From the NCBI GenBank assembly GCA_016193065.1, contig JACPSX010000245.1, positions 1 to 5,027 on the forward strand: a DNA stretch of 5,027 nucleotides, read 5' to 3'. Shown here one piece after another: positions 3,919 through 5,027 of the stretch. This stretch comes from Candidatus Tectimicrobiota bacterium. Lineage in GTDB: Bacteria; JACPSX01. A model generated the notes under the pieces. That model was not told where the DNA came from and searched no databases. It was given only the letters and a program-made list of their open reading frames with translations. Every line of letters starts with the position of its first letter. Position 1 is the stretch's first letter. Position numbers and translations under genes: made by a program.

Positions 3919-4316
3919 CATCCCGACTCGTCTTCGACAGCAATGCTCTCCTCAAATTTTTCCAGGGAGAAGCGGGGGCGTCCGCCGTTGAAAAGTGGCT
4001 CCGGACGGCCGAGCGCCGGCGCTGGATCAAATATCTCTGCGCGATCAATCTGGGCGAAATCATCTACGCCACCAAACGCCAATACGGCGACCAGCGGAAG
4101 ATCGAGGTGCTGGGGCACATTCACCGGATGAACTTTACCATTCTTCCGGCGCCCGACGACTTGATCTTCCAGGCCGCGGAGTATAAGGCCGCATACAGCA
4201 TCTCCTACGCCGACTGTTTCGTCCTGGCCTGCGCGGTGAATCACGCCGCCGCAATTATCACCGGAGACCCGGAATTCAAAAAGGTCAGCCACCTTGCAAA
4301 GATCCATTGGGTCTAA
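3915..4316 (+). CDS. vapC: VapC toxin, PIN-domain ribonuclease
   Basis: The 133-residue protein is a full-length PIN-domain toxin, a Mg2+-dependent RNase of VapBC modules that typically cuts tRNA or rRNA. The four acidic positions are present: D8 in LVFDSNALLKFF, E48 in INLGEIIYATKR, D100 in ISYADCFVLACA and D118 in ITGDPEFKKV. The last motif and the final IHWV match the normal PIN ending. I chose GTG 3915, which overlaps the vapB stop by four bases (GTGA). It places the first strand at the normal distance from the N-terminus, and AAAAGGA lies six bases upstream. The same frame is open back to 3639, but that extension overlaps vapB and the promoter and has no family similarity. Coupling to vapB would keep antitoxin in excess. 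The gene appears functional. Confidence 0.92.
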   Translation: MTSRLVFDSNALLKFFQGEAGASAVEKWLRTAERRRWIKYLCAINLGEIIYATKRQYGDQRKIEVLGHIHRMNFTILPAPDDLIFQAAEYKAAYSISYADCFVLACAVNHAAAIITGDPEFKKVSHLAKIHWV

Positions 4317-4550
4317 ACTCTTCACTCCTCACTTCCTCACCAGTTCCTCAATCGCCGCCGCGACCAGCTTCCCGTCGAGCGCCGGCTCTCAGAAGAATTC
4401 GGGAAGCCGAATGAGCGCCTGACCACCGAGATCGGGAAGGTCAACCTGGAATTTGCCAGAGTCCGCTGTACTTCTCGCCTCTCATCTTCCGCATCCGGCT
4501 TTCCCGTCCCTCCTATGTCCCTTGTAGGCGCCAATGACCGAAACGATCAC
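4317..4550. other. Spacer after vapC with two weak coding remnants
   Basis: No intact gene is visible. On the minus strand, bases 4389-4329 read PALDGKLVAAAIEELVRK and stop, like a protein C-terminus of unknown family. On the plus strand, 4404-4460 reads KPNERLTTEIGKVNLEFAR, which faintly resembles the EIGxLKVELxFL segment near the end of IS3-family OrfA proteins. Both stretches are short and lack starts, and adjacent sequence is interrupted by stops. They suggest debris of older genes or an insertion sequence. Neither assignment is secure. Confidence 0.25.
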
Positions 4551-4553
4551 CGA

Positions 4554-4583
4554 AAAAGGCCTTCCGTGTCCGGAGGGCCTTTT
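4554..4583 (+). terminator. Rho-independent terminator, potentially bidirectional
   Basis: AAAAGGCCTTCCG (4554-4566), loop TGTC (4567-4570), then CGGAGGGCCTTTT (4571-4583) form a 13-bp stem with one T-G pair. An A-run lies on the left and a T-run on the right. It is about 240 bases beyond the vapC stop and is the best terminator in the window, so it probably ends the vapBC transcript. The A-run means it could also act on minus-strand transcription. Confidence 0.75.
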
Positions 4584-4703
4584 ATACTGAGAACCGATGA
4601 TCGTCTCGTTCCTTCCGGGTCTGCCAGGAATAACGTCAGGCGAATCACAAAAGCCTGGCGCACAACAAAAGAGACCTCGGTTACGATGCGCCGGGGATTG
4701 CCT

Positions 4704-4730
4704 CTCCTCCCCCCTCGCGGGGGAGGATCA
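4704..4730. repeat. C-rich/G-rich palindromic repeat
   Basis: CTCCTCCCCCCTCGCGGGGG (4704-4723) followed by AGGATCA is a clean copy of the family. It lies some 20 bases before the split copy that begins near 4740. No T-run follows. Confidence 0.7.
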
Positions 4731-4753
4731 TCTTCATATCCCCTCCCCCCTGG

Positions 4754-4908
4754 GAGACTGTGTCGCAATCTGCCATTCGCCCTTCGACAAGCCTGTCCTG
4801 AGCGAAGTCGAAGGGCTCAGCGCGAACGGCTATGTGATTGACTTTCGGTTTGTCATCATCCGTTCGTGGTGAGCCTGTCGAACCATGAACGGATGATGAC
4901 ACAGTCTC
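4754..4908. mobile_element. 155-bp MITE-like element inserted in a palindromic repeat
   Basis: Terminal inverted repeats GAGACTGTGTC (4754-4764) and GACACAGTCTC (4898-4908) are perfect over 11 bases. They are flanked by the triplet TGG on each side (4751-4753 and 4909-4911), a possible 3-bp target duplication. Removing 4754-4911 restores CCTCCCCCCTGG joined to CGGGGGAGGATGCAGGTGGG, a normal copy of the repeat seen at 3368-3405 (about 3 mismatches over 35 bases). The element encodes no protein. Internally it holds an inverted repeat CCCTTCGAC (4780-4788)/GTCGAAGGG (4807-4815) and a 20-bp hairpin at 4851-4901. Movement would need a transposase in trans; none is visible here. Confidence 0.6.
4851..4901. 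repeat. Long hairpin with 20-bp arms inside the 155-bp element
   Basis: TGTCATCATCCGTTCGTGGT (4851-4870) pairs with ACCATGAACGGATGATGACA (4882-4901) at 19 of 20 positions; the exception is a G-T pair, tolerated in RNA. The loop is GAGCCTGTCGA. Its inner part (4860-4892) is a relative of the GTTCGTGCT repeats at 535 and 2057. The right arm overlaps the element's terminal inverted repeat by four bases. Confidence 0.8.
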
Positions 4909-4945
4909 TGGCGGGGGAGGATGCAGGTGGGGGGCAAAAGTAATC

Positions 4946-5027
4946 TTCCCTCGCCCCCACCGGGGGAGAGGGTCTGGGTGAGGGGGCGCAGGTCAGGACA
5001 AGCAGGGTCAGTGTGAGGGAAAGGATC
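4946..5027 (+). repeat. 82-bp direct repeat, copy 2 (copy 1 at 3264-3345), cut by window edge
   Basis: It matches copy 1 at 79 of 82 positions, and the last 65 bases are identical. The mismatches all lie in the palindrome centre (4957-4962). The continuation past 5027 is not available. High identity compared with the diverged neighbours points to a recent duplication or gene conversion. Confidence 0.9.

Noticed and set aside
3807-4325. 172-residue minus-strand frame opposite vapBC
   Set aside because: It is an antisense shadow of two well-supported genes and shows no family motifs or ribosome binding site.
4515-4902. Several open frames on both strands across the right-hand repeats
   Set aside because: They translate the terminator, palindromic repeats and the 155-bp element; openness follows from repeat composition and no motif is seen.

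Overview
This 5-kb stretch is a bacterial accessory region made almost entirely of small type II toxin-antitoxin (TA) genes, intact and broken. They are separated by dense families of GC-rich palindromic repeats. There are no housekeeping genes, tRNAs or rRNAs, so the host cannot be named. The mix of UPF0175, DUF3368-type PIN, BrnT, MazF and VapBC genes, with C-rich/G-rich palindromes and GTTCGTGCT-type repeats, is what I would expect in genomes of uncultured environmental lineages (for example NC10, Nitrospirota, Chloroflexota or former deltaproteobacteria). That is a guess from general knowledge.

Layout. Positions 1-68 hold the tail of a possible plus-strand frame whose stop abuts the stop of the first recognisable gene. 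Positions 69-332 (minus) encode a UPF0175-like antitoxin whose C-terminus looks like the end of a DUF3368 PIN toxin. Positions 333-617 carry its promoter and repeats. Positions 618-895 (plus) are a DUF3368-type PIN toxin with its middle missing. Positions 896-1179 are repeat-bearing spacer. Positions 1180-1797 (minus) are an intact BrnT-type toxin followed by a CopG/BrnA-type ribbon-helix-helix antitoxin, with promoter and palindrome at 1814-1848. Positions 1866-2245 are a cluster of palindromic repeats. These run into a response-regulator receiver remnant at 2245-2530 (minus) that has also lost its middle. Positions 2538-3060 (plus) hold a strong sigma70-like promoter, an intact ribbon-helix-helix antitoxin and a MazF/PemK-type toxin with its middle missing. 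Positions 3061-3619 are repeats and weak coding remnants. Positions 3620-4316 (plus) are an intact AbrB-type vapB and PIN-type vapC with a promoter and candidate operator. Positions 4317-4583 contain weak remnants and a strong terminator hairpin. Positions 4704-5027 are repeats, one of which is split by a 155-bp element with terminal inverted repeats and a possible 3-bp target duplication.

How it fits together. Two TA operons (brnT-antitoxin and vapBC) look functional and self-regulating. One antitoxin (2621-2848) appears to have outlived its toxin. Four coding remnants (UPF0175/DUF3368 chimera, DUF3368 PIN, receiver, MazF) show the same form of damage: recognisable start, recognisable end, missing centre. 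That recurring pattern, the nested small element and an 82-bp direct repeat on either side of vapBC are the main points of interest.
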